Source: Candidatus Limosilactobacillus intestinigallinarum
GTDB lineage: Bacteria; Bacillota; Bacilli; Lactobacillales; Lactobacillaceae
Direction of reading: 5' to 3'
NCBI GenBank assembly: GCA_019117285.1
Contig: DXAA01000011.1
Location: 1-64,000 of the forward strand
DNA length: 64,000 nucleotides
Part shown: positions 18,279-26,861 of the stretch, in pieces
Layout: each line of letters opens with the position of its first letter
Position numbering within the stretch: the first letter of the stretch is position 1
The notes under the pieces: model-generated
Databases searched by the model: none
Told to the model about the DNA's origin: nothing
The model's input: the letters and a program-made list of their open reading frames with translations, nothing else
Translations under genes and position numbers: made by a program

Positions 18279-18300
18279 AGTTCTAAAGGAGGATGAGTCT

Positions 18301-19779
18301 GTGCTAAAAAATCAACGTCGGACAATTGTGACCGGAGCCCTGCTGCTCTCCAACATCATGGCCGGAATGGACGGGACGATCGTCAACACCGCCCTGCCGG
18401 CGATTACCAGTGACCTCCACGCCCTGCAGTACATGGGCTGGATCGTGGCCACCTTCCTGCTGGGGATGGCGGTGGCCACGCCCCTGTGGAGTAAGTTCGG
18501 GGAGCATAAGGGAAACAAGGTGGCCTATATCAGCGCCACGACGATGTTCATGGTCGGGGCCATCTTCCAGGGCCTAGCGCCCAACATCCTCTGGTTTATC
18601 ATCGCTCGGACGGTGATGGGGATCGGCGCCGGGGGGATGAACACCATCCCCTTCATCGTCTTCGCGGAGATCTACCAGAACCTGCGAAAACGAGCCGAGG
18701 TATTAGGTATCTCCAGCGCCTGCTTCGGGACGGCCTCGATCATCGGCCCGCTGCTCGGGGGCTGGCTGGTTGACACCTGGAGCTGGCACTGGGTCTTCTA
18801 CGTCAACGTCCCGATTGCAATCGTGGCGATCACCATTATCTCGATTTTCTACCGGAACTCGGGGCAGCAGGCGGCCGGGAAGCCGGTCGACTACCTCGGC
18901 GCCACCCTGCTGGTGACCAGCCTGACCACGATCCTGGTGGCCGTTCAGCTGATCGGCTCGGTTGCCTGGTGGGTGGTCCTGATCCTCTTCCTGATCGGTG
19001 TGGGCCTGCTCTACTGGATGGCCAGGGTTGACAACCAGGCGGCCGACCCGATTGTCCCGAGTCGACTCTTCAAGAACCGTGAGCTGGTGATTGACTTCTC
19101 CCTGTTCGTGATCATCTGGGGTTCCTTCATCGCCTTCATCACCTACATTCCGATGTGGGCCCAGGGCCTGCTGGGGTTGAGCGCCCTCCTCGGGGGGATG
19201 ACCCAGATCCCCGGGGCGGTTACCAACTTCATCGGCTCCGAACTGGTGCCGTTTCTCCAGGACCGCTGGGGGAAGTACTGGATCGTCACTTGTGGGGCCG
19301 CCTCGATCTTTATCGCCTTCCTTGGCATCTGGATCGCCGGTGAGGACGCGCCCTTCTGGCTCCTGCTGACGATGGGGGCCTTCGAGGGGATGGGGGTTGG
19401 TCTGGTCTTCAACATCCTGCAGATCAGTGTCCAGACCGATGCCGAACTGCGTGACGTCCCAATCGCTACCTCGATGGGCTACCTCCTGCGGATCCTCAGT
19501 CAGACCCTGATGGCGGCGGCCTACGGGGTCATCCTCAACAACCAGCTGTTCAAGGGGGTCCAGCATTCTCACGGCATCACGATGACCATGCTGAACAAAC
19601 TGTCGAACGCCGAGACAGCTGGGTCGCTGCCCAAGGCCCTGGTACCGACGATGCGCAACATCCTCTACAACGGTTACCGCGACATCATCATTGCGGCGAT
19701 CATCCTGATCGTTGTCTCGCTGCTGATCGTGGTCCCACTGGGTTGGAAACACCACCTGGCGGCCCAGCAACGCGGCTAA
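18301..19779 (+). CDS. MFS multidrug-type efflux transporter (DHA2-like)
   Basis: A 492-residue major facilitator transporter with about 14 predicted membrane segments, the count usual for DHA2 drug:proton antiporters. Family motifs: LSNIMAGMDGTIVNTALPAI in helix 1 (motif D1-like), WSKFGEHKGNK (motif A) and the antiporter motif C-like stretch GPLLGGWLVD in helix 5. It would export drugs or other toxic amphiphiles using the proton gradient. The real start is GTG at 18301 with the strong site AAAGGAGGATGAG; the longer ORF in the track begins inside the UDG-like gene. Expression may be governed by the leader terminator. Confidence 0.87.
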   Translation: MLKNQRRTIVTGALLLSNIMAGMDGTIVNTALPAITSDLHALQYMGWIVATFLLGMAVATPLWSKFGEHKGNKVAYISATTMFMVGAIFQGLAPNILWFIIARTVMGIGAGGMNTIPFIVFAEIYQNLRKRAEVLGISSACFGTASIIGPLLGGWLVDTWSWHWVFYVNVPIAIVAITIISIFYRNSGQQAAGKPVDYLGATLLVTSLTTILVAVQLIGSVAWWVVLILFLIGVGLLYWMARVDNQAADPIVPSRLFKNRELVIDFSLFVIIWGSFIAFITYIPMWAQGLLGLSALLGGMTQIPGAVTNFIGSELVPFLQDRWGKYWIVTCGAASIFIAFLGIWIAGEDAPFWLLLTMGAFEGMGVGLVFNILQISVQTDAELRDVPIATSMGYLLRILSQTLMAAAYGVILNNQLFKGVQHSHGITMTMLNKLSNAETAGSLPKALVPTMRNILYNGYRDIIIAAIILIVVSLLIVVPLGWKHHLAAQQRG

Positions 19780-19783
19780 TACA

Positions 19784-19831
19784 AAAAAACGGAAAGCTAC
19801 CTCATGGTGGGGTAACTTTCCGTTATTTTTT
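19784..19831. terminator. Bidirectional terminator between the MFS gene and rarA
   Basis: AACGGAAAGcTACC pairs with GGTAaCTTTCCGTT; A and T runs flank the hairpin on both sides. Confidence 0.85.
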
Positions 19832-21157
19832 GTCTGCGGGATGCTGGCGGTGCCACGCGGCAATCTGGGCCATCCGGGCCTTGAAGCGGGGCTCAAAGCC
19901 CTGGTCGCCAGGGTGGTAGAAGTGACTGCCGGCCAGCTCCGGCGGCATCGTAGTCATGGTGGTCAGCTTGTCCTTGGTATCGTGCGCGTACTGGTAGCCC
20001 TGGCCGTAGTGGAGGTCTTTCATTAGCTTGGTCGGGGCGTTGCGGATTTGGAGCGGCACGGGAAGGTTGCCGGTCTTCTTGATCGCCGCGTGGGCCTCTT
20101 GGCGGGCCTGGTAGGCAGCGTTAGACTTGGGTGCAATCGCCAGGTAGATTACGCACTCGGTCAGGTGGACATCACACTCCGGCATCCCCAAAAATTGGCA
20201 GGCCTGGAAGGTGTTGATCGCCACGCGGAGGGCGTTGGTGTCCGCCAGGCCGATGTCTTCACTGGCGAAGCGGACCAGCCGACGGGCGATGTAGAGCGGG
20301 TCCTCGCCACCGTCGATCATCCGTGAGCACCAGTAGACCGCCGCATCGACGTCGCTGTTGCGCATCGATTTATGGAGGGCCGAGATAATGTTGTAGTGCT
20401 CCTCACCGTGTTTGTCGTAGCGTAGGGACTTAGTGTTGACCAGCTGGTCGAGGTCATTGCCAGTGATGGTGACTTCCTTGCCCGACCGCTGCCCGTTGAG
20501 CACCGCCATCTCTAGGGTGTTGAGGGCGATCCGGGCGTCTCCGTTGGCAAACTGGGCGATGGTGTGAAGCTCGTCGGCACTGCAATGAATGGTCAGGCTC
20601 GGGAAACCGGCGGGGTGTTTGAGGGCCCGGCGGAGGACCTGCTCGATGTCTTCAGTGGTCAACGCCTTGAGGACGAAGACCCGGCAGCGGCTGAGCAGGG
20701 CGGCGTTGATCTCAAACGAGGGGTTCTCGGTGGTTGCCCCGATCAGGGTGATACTGCCGCGCTCGACGAAGGGAAGAAAGGCGTCCTGTTGAGCCTTGTT
20801 GAAGCGGTGGATCTCGTCGATGAAGCAGATGGTCCGTTCCCCGTACTCCCGGTTCTGTTCAGCTTTCTCCATGATCTTACGAATGTCGCGGATGCTGGAA
20901 GTTACCGCGCTGAAGGTGATGAAGTGGGCCTTAGTCTGGTGGGCGATGATCTCTGCCAGGGTGGTCTTGCCGATGCCGGGTGGTCCCCAGAAAATCATGG
21001 ATGAGATCTGGTCGTTTTCAATGATGTCACGCAGGACTTTTCCCGGCCCGAGTAGGTGGCGTTGGCCGACAAACTCGTCGATGGTGGTCGGCCGGACTCG
21101 GTTGGCCAGGGGGGTGTTGTCGGCGTTGTCCTGAGCAAACAGTGACTCTTGGTGCAT
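19823..21157 (-). CDS. rarA: Replication-associated recombination protein A
   Basis: A 444-residue AAA+ ATPase of the RarA/MgsA/WRNIP1 family, which acts at stalled replication forks and interacts with single-strand DNA-binding protein. Walker A is GPPGIGKTTLAEII (about residues 57-70), Walker B FIDEIHRFNKAQQDAFLP, sensor 1 LIGATTENPSF, and the arginine finger region ALLSRCRVF. The C-terminal tetramerisation part includes RRLVRFASEDIGLADTNAL and YQYAHD. Length is typical. The start ATG is preceded by GGAGAT. It is a single-gene unit. Confidence 0.95.
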   Translation of the reverse strand: MHQESLFAQDNADNTPLANRVRPTTIDEFVGQRHLLGPGKVLRDIIENDQISSMIFWGPPGIGKTTLAEIIAHQTKAHFITFSAVTSSIRDIRKIMEKAEQNREYGERTICFIDEIHRFNKAQQDAFLPFVERGSITLIGATTENPSFEINAALLSRCRVFVLKALTTEDIEQVLRRALKHPAGFPSLTIHCSADELHTIAQFANGDARIALNTLEMAVLNGQRSGKEVTITGNDLDQLVNTKSLRYDKHGEEHYNIISALHKSMRNSDVDAAVYWCSRMIDGGEDPLYIARRLVRFASEDIGLADTNALRVAINTFQACQFLGMPECDVHLTECVIYLAIAPKSNAAYQARQEAHAAIKKTGNLPVPLQIRNAPTKLMKDLHYGQGYQYAHDTKDKLTTMTTMPPELAGSHFYHPGDQGFEPRFKARMAQIAAWHRQHPADKK

Positions 21158-21257
21158 ACTAAAAATCTCCTTTGCCCATATTCTAAACTAAATCTTAACA
21201 AAATTGTATTATGAAGCGTGTTACGATAAGGATAAAGAGGTTAAAGGGGCGGAAAAA

Positions 21258-22244
21258 ATGGAAAGACTCAAACGGTTCCGGGGCGGACTCGCCGGCCGGC
21301 TGGTGAACAACTTAAGCAACAGTTTTCGTGACCTACACCGGTGTGGTGACCACCGCTCCAACAAGGCCACCTTCATTGAGATGGGGATCCAACTCAGCGG
21401 CTTCAAGCACGCCCTCGCCGAACCCGCCGCATATGACGAGCTGATCCGGACGGCCCGGCAGACCAACGCCCAGCGTTATGACCTGCCGCAGGTGACCTTC
21501 AACGTCAAGCTCCGCCAGCTGAAGCACTACCGGATTCCGGTCTACGTCCTCAACGAGCGCGGCTTCAATCAGCGGGTGATCGTCTACCTGGCCGGCGGGG
21601 CCTACATCCAGCCCGCTGATAAGACCCACTGGCAGTACCTGAACCGGCTGGCCCAGGCGACCGGGGCCCGGATCTACATTCCAATCTACTCCCTGGCCCC
21701 CCAGCACAACTTCCGGGCGGCCTACCAGGAGATCGCCCAGCTCTACGGCGCCCTCTACCAACAGGCCCCAGCGAGTGACATCACCCTGATGGGGGACTCG
21801 GCGGGGGCCGGATTGGCGCTGGGCTTCAGTGAGTACCTCGGTCAACGGGGTCTGCCCCAGCCGGGCCACCTGATCCTGATCTCGCCCTGGTTGGACCTGG
21901 ATCTGACCAATCCGGTGATCGCTCGTTATGAACAGGATGATGTCACCCTGTCCTGCTACGGCCTGCGCCGGATTGCGGACCTGTGGGCGGGGGACACCAA
22001 CCACCGCGACTACCGGTTGAGCCCGCTGAACGGTGATCTTGACCAGCTCCGCGACGTCCACGTCTACGCCGGCACCAAGGAGATCATGTACCCGGATGCC
22101 GCCCGGCTGGTGGAAAAGCTCAAGGCGAGCCGGATTCCGGTTCACTTCACGGTGGGGCGGGGGATGTTTCACATCTACCCCCTCTACCCGGTGCCCGAGG
22201 CCAACACCGTGATGAAACAAGTTGTTAAGATTGTGAATAGTTAG
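21258..22244 (+). CDS. Alpha/beta hydrolase (hormone-sensitive lipase-like)
   Basis: A 328-residue alpha/beta hydrolase of the HSL/acetyl esterase kind. The nucleophile elbow is GDSAGAG with the catalytic Ser, the catalytic acid is probably in TKEIMYPDA and the His in GMFHIYPLYP. The oxyanion HGG motif of the family is changed to YLAGGAYIQP, where Ala replaces His. This alters the usual hydrogen-bonding group but keeps the glycines. The substrate is unknown. The ATG at 21258 follows AAAGGGGCGG and is preferred over the TTG 18 codons upstream. It is cotranscribed with the DJ-1 gene 15 nt downstream. Confidence 0.82.
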   Translation: MERLKRFRGGLAGRLVNNLSNSFRDLHRCGDHRSNKATFIEMGIQLSGFKHALAEPAAYDELIRTARQTNAQRYDLPQVTFNVKLRQLKHYRIPVYVLNERGFNQRVIVYLAGGAYIQPADKTHWQYLNRLAQATGARIYIPIYSLAPQHNFRAAYQEIAQLYGALYQQAPASDITLMGDSAGAGLALGFSEYLGQRGLPQPGHLILISPWLDLDLTNPVIARYEQDDVTLSCYGLRRIADLWAGDTNHRDYRLSPLNGDLDQLRDVHVYAGTKEIMYPDAARLVEKLKASRIPVHFTVGRGMFHIYPLYPVPEANTVMKQVVKIVNS

Positions 22245-22259
22245 GATGGAGTGATTACT

Positions 22260-22832
22260 TTGACAAAGGTAGCAGTAGTATTTGCCCCCGGTTGTGAGGA
22301 AGTTGAAGGATTATCGATCGTCGACGTGCTGCGGCGCATGGGAATTGAAACAACCATGGTCGGCCTGGAAGGGATCAAGGTTCCCGGGGCCCACGGGATT
22401 GAACTAACCTGTGACCAGACCCTCAATGACCACCTGCTGGACTACGACCTCGTCGCCTTCCCCGGCGGCCGGGGCGGGGCCGAAAAGCTTCGTGATAACG
22501 AGCGGCTGGCGGACCTGATGCGGAAGCGGAACCAGCAGGGCAAGTGGGACGCCGCCATGTGTGCGGCCCCGATCGCCCTGGCCAAGTATGGCCTGCTGGA
22601 CGGGCGGGACTACACCTGCTTCCCAGGAATCAACGAAGAGGTTGACCGCCTGGCCAAGGACGCCCACTTTAAGGAGACGATCACCGTGGTCGACGTCGCC
22701 GGTAAGGTGGTCACCAGCCGCGGCCCGGCTACGGCCCTGGCCTTTGCCTACCAGATTGCTGAGGTGCTCGGCTACGACACCAAGCAGATCAAGCACGAGA
22801 TGCTTTACGATTACCTGATGGATCAACGTTAA
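22260..22832 (+). CDS. DJ-1/PfpI family protein
   Basis: A 190-residue protein of the DJ-1/YajL branch of the DJ-1/PfpI superfamily. The glutamate preceding the strand (GCEEVEG), the FPGGRGGAEKL loop and the reactive nucleophile Cys in AAMCAAPIALA are all present, as is the TSRGPATALAFA segment near the C-terminus. Members act as oxidative-stress chaperones or have claimed deglycase activity; the latter is debated. The start is most likely TTG at 22260, eight nt after GGATGGAG; GTG at 22251 overlaps that site. It forms a two-gene unit with the hydrolase. Confidence 0.87.
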   Translation: MTKVAVVFAPGCEEVEGLSIVDVLRRMGIETTMVGLEGIKVPGAHGIELTCDQTLNDHLLDYDLVAFPGGRGGAEKLRDNERLADLMRKRNQQGKWDAAMCAAPIALAKYGLLDGRDYTCFPGINEEVDRLAKDAHFKETITVVDVAGKVVTSRGPATALAFAYQIAEVLGYDTKQIKHEMLYDYLMDQR

Positions 22833-22840
22833 GAGATACG

Positions 22841-22884
22841 AAAAGGAGCGGCACGTTTAAGAAAAGCGTGCCGCTCCTTTTGTG
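22841..22884. terminator. Bidirectional terminator between the DJ-1 gene and the dehydrogenase gene
   Basis: Perfect 15-nt arms beginning AAAAGGAGCGGCACG, 11-nt loop. Confidence 0.92.
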
Positions 22885-22900
22885 TACTGTGGGATTGCAT

Positions 22901-23863
22901 TTATTTATTAACGATGTACTTGACCAGGTCCCCCTTGAGGGCCGCGATGGCGTTGGTGGCCACGATCTTGCCCATGGCGTCCCGGGCCTCCACGGAGGCG
23001 TTACCGATGTGCGGCGTCAGGATGACGTTGTCGAGAGTCTTGAACTCGTCATCAACCTCAGGTTCCTTCTCGTAGACGTCGAGGGCGGCCCCGGCGATCT
23101 CCTTGTTGATGAGGGCCTTCAGGACGGCTTCCTCGTTGATGACCGGTCCCCGGGCACAGTTGATCAAAACGGCCGACTTCTTCATCATCTTCAGCTGGGC
23201 TGCATCGATCATGTGGTGGGTTGCATCGGTCAGCGGACAGTGGAGGGTGACCACGTCAGCGCGCTTAAGTAGCTCGTCTAATGGTACGTATTCGGCGGCG
23301 CAGGCCGCTTCAACTGCTGGAGCGGCCTGGTGCCGTTGGGTGTAGATGATCTTCATGTTGAAGGCGTGCATCCGCTTAGCAACCGCGCTCCCGATGCTGC
23401 CAAGGCCGACGATCCCGAGGGTCTTACCGGCCAGCTCATGGCCGAGGAAGAAGAGCGGGGCCCAGCCATCGAAGCCGATCGACCGCATCCGTTGGTCCCC
23501 CTCGACGATCCGCCGCATCAGGGCGATCATCAGGCCACAGGCAACTTCGGCGGTTGCCGTGGATGAGACGAATGGAGTGTTGGTGACGTCGATTCCCTTA
23601 CTCCGGGCGTACTTGACGTCGATGTTGTTGAAGCCAGCTCCAAAGTTGGCAATCAGCTTGAGCTGCGGAGCGGCATCGATGACCTCAGCATCGACCTGGG
23701 TTGACAGGGGGGTGATCAGGACCTGGCAGTCCCCAACGTGCTTAAGGAGCTCGTCCTTAGTGATCAGGCCGTCACCATCATAGACCTTGTAATCCAGCCC
23801 AGCAGAATCAAGTAGCTTGGTCGCGATGGTTGGTAATTTTGCGGAAAGATATACAGTAGCCAT
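22901..23863 (-). CDS. D-isomer-specific 2-hydroxyacid dehydrogenase
   Basis: A 320-residue NAD(P)-dependent dehydrogenase that would reduce a 2-oxoacid to the D-2-hydroxyacid. The dinucleotide-binding motif is GKTLGIVGLGSIGSAVAKR (about residues 150-168), the substrate-binding Arg is in INCARGPVINEEAV, the acid partner in DVYEKEPEVD, and the catalytic His in LTPHIGNAS. It fits the glyoxylate/hydroxypyruvate reductase-like group, not the D-lactate dehydrogenases. The upstream region has a near-consensus promoter with a cre-like site just after the -10 box, so carbon catabolite repression is likely. Confidence 0.88.
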   Translation of the reverse strand: MATVYLSAKLPTIATKLLDSAGLDYKVYDGDGLITKDELLKHVGDCQVLITPLSTQVDAEVIDAAPQLKLIANFGAGFNNIDVKYARSKGIDVTNTPFVSSTATAEVACGLMIALMRRIVEGDQRMRSIGFDGWAPLFFLGHELAGKTLGIVGLGSIGSAVAKRMHAFNMKIIYTQRHQAAPAVEAACAAEYVPLDELLKRADVVTLHCPLTDATHHMIDAAQLKMMKKSAVLINCARGPVINEEAVLKALINKEIAGAALDVYEKEPEVDDEFKTLDNVILTPHIGNASVEARDAMGKIVATNAIAALKGDLVKYIVNK

Positions 23864-23891
23864 ATTCTCGCCTTCCTATATTAAATCAAAA

Positions 23892-23941
23892 AGTAAACGC
23901 TTTCCACCGATTATTATAGGTTAAGTCGATTTGTTATTCAA
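23892..23941 (-). promoter_or_regulatory. Promoter with cre-like site for the 2-hydroxyacid dehydrogenase
   Basis: On the minus strand, TTGAAT (23941-23936) and TATAAT (23918-23913) are separated by 17 nt. Directly downstream GGAAAGCGTTTACT (23905-23892) fits the CcpA pattern TGNAANCGNTNNCA at all but the two end positions. Confidence 0.65.
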
Positions 23942-23958
23942 ATCAACGGCCACACTAA

Positions 23959-23997
23959 AACAAGCCAGCACAACTAGGCAGTTGCCGCTGGCTTGTT
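23959..23997. terminator. Terminator after mprF
   Basis: AACAAGCCAGC pairs with GCTGGCTTGTT. A run of A at 23957-23960 gives the T tail on the minus strand. Confidence 0.75.
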
Positions 23998-24005
23998 CAA
24001 TGAAA

Positions 24006-26594
24006 CTAGTTCTTATTCAACCAGAAGAAGAAGAGGTGCCGGTTCTGCGCATCGACCCGCTGGTTGACGACACTGACCAGGATCAGCATGGTGGCAATCA
24101 GGGAGTTCTTCTTGCGGTAGGCGATGTAACGGGGGTACCAGACGGAGGCGTACTTGTCCTTGTAGTGCCGCAGCCCCTGGAAGCCGTAGAGGTGGTAGCC
24201 GTATTCATAGATGAAGTGGGCTGCCTTCTCCTCGATAAAGCTGAACTGGTACTCACCAACGTTGGAGAGGGGAGCCATCCCGAGGTCGAAGTAGGTGTAG
24301 CCATTCTCCTGGCCGTACTGGTACATGCTGATAAAGATCTTGTCCATGATTCCGGATGGGGCGTCCTTACTGTGCCGCATCAGGTCGATGGTCAGGATCT
24401 CCTTGCCACCGGTCGGCATGAAGGTGGCAAAGGCGACCATCTTGCCGTCCTTATCACGAACAACTCCGACGGGCGCTTGGTTGATGTAGTAGGGGTCAAA
24501 GAAGCCCAGCGAGAAGCCCTTCTCGACCTGGTTGCCCAGCCAACTGTCCGAAACCCGCTTCAGTTCGGCCAGCTGGTCGGCGGAAAACGGTGGCTGCTCG
24601 ACGGTGAAGGTGTAACCCTCCCGGTCGAACTTGTGCATCAGAGCCCGCTGGGACCGCTGCTTCTTGCCGGCCAGGGTGAAGTCGGCCAACTTGACCAGAC
24701 CGGTCTCCCCGGTCTTGATGAAGTCGAAGCCAAACTCGTGCAGAAGGAGGGTGACCTCACTAGAGACCTCGTAGAAGACCAGCTGGTAATCATACTTGTC
24801 CGCCGTCCGGATGAACTGGCGGAAGGCCGGGCGCCAGACGGCCTGGTTGCCGACCGGGTCCCCCATGACCACGAGCCGGTCATTCTTCTTGCGGTACATG
24901 AAGAAGAGTTGGTCGTGTTTGTCTTCCTGATAGTAGTAGATTGCCTTGTCCCGCAGGAAGGCGAGGTGACTGGTGGAAGAGCCGCCAAACTCATCAATCA
25001 CGCCCCGCACCCGGTCGGCATCGAAACTGTGAACCGCGGCGAAGGGGTCACGACCGGCGGTGAAGTAACGCAGGATCAAGAACATTAGGATCAGGCCGAG
25101 AAACAGCCCGATCAGTCCGGAGAACCAGACGCTCTCACCGGGGAAGAAGAGAAAGTCGGGGATGTGGTGCTTGCTGATATACTGCGGCGCGTTGATCACC
25201 CCAACGATGACGTAGAGGATGAAACTGCCGGCGAAGATGGTCCCGTCGATCATGAACTTACCAACGGAGTACTGGAGCTTCTCTCGGTAGAGGACGTGCC
25301 GGGACATCAGTACGAGGAGTAGGACGATGACCAGGTAGATGGTCAGACTCAGTGTCCCCAGGTTCCAGATGGTGTTACCGATTCCGATCAACAGTAGGAT
25401 CAGGGTCGGCCAGTACGCCTTCTTGATTTTAGCCTGCAAGCCCCGGGCACAGGCCAGCATGGCGACCGCGAAGAGAATCGTGGTCATCTGGTGCAGGAAG
25501 AAGAAGGTGTAGGGGTAGAGACGCTGGATGATCTTGTTCTGGCTGGTCAGGTCCGGAACCGAGGCGGTCAGCAGCATCAGGATGCCGGAGATGTACATGA
25601 AGGCGGTGATCAGGAAGTAGGCCGTCTTCCGCAGCATCATCAATGGCAGGCCATCGAAGAACTCGTTGACCTGCTGGGCCAGGTTGTGGAGGAACATAAC
25701 GGCCGCCAGGATCAGCGGCACGATGTAGTAGAAGATTCGGAAGAGCAGCAGCCAGATGATGATGGTCGTCTGGGGAACCCCCAGCAGGGATAGCTCGAAG
25801 ATCATCATGACGTCGAAGGACCCCAACGCCCCGGGAATCATGGAGAGGACCCCGAGAACCTGGGCAACGACGTAGAGGGGCAGGACACTGATCAAGTTGT
25901 CCTGGACCCCGAGACACCAGCCAACCAGTAGGAAGAAGAGGGCCACGAAGAGCCACTCAAAGGTCGAGCTGGTGACGATGAAGGCCTCCAACTTCGGAGT
26001 GACGTCCTTGAAGACGTTGCTGTTGTAGACCTGGGTGACGAAGAAGACGATCGGGAAGTAGAGCCCCCCGCCGACCAACCAGATGGCATACTGGTTGAAG
26101 TGGCCACCATCGTGGAAGCCAAACATGATGATCAGGGCGATCCAGCAGAGGACCGACAGCCCGGACAAGAGGAAGATGGCGATCTTCGAGATGGCCAGCA
26201 GGATCTCCTTCTTGCTGGCGTTCTTCCGGTAGAAGTAGGCCCGCAGCGATGACCCGAGCAGGCCCCCAAAGCCCGCAATGTTGGTCAAGGTGTTGGTGAT
26301 CCACCCGCAGCGGATGATGTAGGATCGCTTAAATTTCCCGGGTAATAATCGGGTCACCGCAAAGTCGTAACCGAGCATTGGGATGACGGCGATGCAACCG
26401 GCGACCATCAACAGGAGAATTTTCTCCCAGCTGAGCTCGGTCAGGCCGATCCCAACCTTGTGCCAGTCGACGGTCTTGAAAAAGCTGCCGAGGGCGTGGA
26501 CCACGAACACGAGGACCGAGGTCACGAACAGCAGCTTGATGATCCGTGAATATTTTTCCCACCAGGATTCAAAACGCATACCTAGTGCTTTCAT
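24006..26594 (-). CDS. mprF: Bifunctional lysylphosphatidylglycerol synthase/flippase
   Basis: An 862-residue membrane protein. The first roughly 540 residues hold about 14 membrane segments (the flippase part, with the PGALGSFDVMMIFELSLLG stretch). The remainder is the cytosolic GNAT-like synthase that transfers lysine from Lys-tRNA to phosphatidylglycerol, seen in VMGDPVGN, FYEVSSEV, NGYTYFDLGMAPLSNVG and the C-terminal YGFQGLRHYKDKYASVWYPRY. The product lowers the negative surface charge and protects against cationic peptides. Which aminoacyl lipid is made is inferred. GAGAGGAG precedes the ATG. Length and domain order are normal. Confidence 0.95.
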   Translation of the reverse strand: MKALGMRFESWWEKYSRIIKLLFVTSVLVFVVHALGSFFKTVDWHKVGIGLTELSWEKILLLMVAGCIAVIPMLGYDFAVTRLLPGKFKRSYIIRCGWITNTLTNIAGFGGLLGSSLRAYFYRKNASKKEILLAISKIAIFLLSGLSVLCWIALIIMFGFHDGGHFNQYAIWLVGGGLYFPIVFFVTQVYNSNVFKDVTPKLEAFIVTSSTFEWLFVALFFLLVGWCLGVQDNLISVLPLYVVAQVLGVLSMIPGALGSFDVMMIFELSLLGVPQTTIIIWLLLFRIFYYIVPLILAAVMFLHNLAQQVNEFFDGLPLMMLRKTAYFLITAFMYISGILMLLTASVPDLTSQNKIIQRLYPYTFFFLHQMTTILFAVAMLACARGLQAKIKKAYWPTLILLLIGIGNTIWNLGTLSLTIYLVIVLLLVLMSRHVLYREKLQYSVGKFMIDGTIFAGSFILYVIVGVINAPQYISKHHIPDFLFFPGESVWFSGLIGLFLGLILMFLILRYFTAGRDPFAAVHSFDADRVRGVIDEFGGSSTSHLAFLRDKAIYYYQEDKHDQLFFMYRKKNDRLVVMGDPVGNQAVWRPAFRQFIRTADKYDYQLVFYEVSSEVTLLLHEFGFDFIKTGETGLVKLADFTLAGKKQRSQRALMHKFDREGYTFTVEQPPFSADQLAELKRVSDSWLGNQVEKGFSLGFFDPYYINQAPVGVVRDKDGKMVAFATFMPTGGKEILTIDLMRHSKDAPSGIMDKIFISMYQYGQENGYTYFDLGMAPLSNVGEYQFSFIEEKAAHFIYEYGYHLYGFQGLRHYKDKYASVWYPRYIAYRKKNSLIATMLILVSVVNQRVDAQNRHLFFFWLNKN

Positions 26595-26679
26595 TAGTAA
26601 AACTCCTCTCTAAACAACTAATATAATTATTATAAGCTATTTACCGGACCGTCGGGAGGGGCAAAGGCAAATTAGTGGT

Positions 26680-26708
26680 TGACGACCGGATTAATTTCAC
26701 GTATACTC
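26680..26708 (+). promoter_or_regulatory. Promoter of tRNA-Asp
   Basis: TTGACG and TATACT separated by 17 nt, 16 nt before the tRNA. Confidence 0.75.
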
Positions 26709-26724
26709 TTAGATGTTGTCAAAT

Positions 26725-26799
26725 GGTCCGTTGGTCTAGTTGGTTTAGGACGCATCCCTGTCACGGATGAGATCACGAGTTCGAGTCTCGTACGGACCG
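26725..26799 (+). tRNA. tRNA-Asp (GTC)
   Basis: Cloverleaf with acceptor GGTCCGT/ACGGACC, anticodon loop CTGTCAC giving GTC, T-loop GTTCGAGTC and discriminator G. CCA is not encoded. A terminator follows 8 nt later. Confidence 0.95.
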
Positions 26800-26807
26800 T
26801 CGTTACG

Positions 26808-26837
26808 AAGTTGAGTCAGCCGACTCAACTTTTTTTG
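26808..26837 (+). terminator. Terminator after tRNA-Asp
   Basis: AAGTTGAGTC pairs with GACTCAACTT and runs into TTTTTT. The next gene's ribosome binding site lies only 15 nt later, so read-through may also serve that gene. Confidence 0.85.
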
Positions 26838-26861
26838 TACAGAAATTTTGGGAGGTAAACA

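Noticed and set aside
18112-18300. N-terminal extension of the MFS ORF
   Set aside because: It begins inside the UDG-like gene and crosses the leader terminator; the GTG at 18301 has a far better ribosome binding site.
24006-25088. Plus-strand ORF of 385 codons (23931-25088) opposite mprF
   Set aside because: Shadow of the mprF synthase domain.
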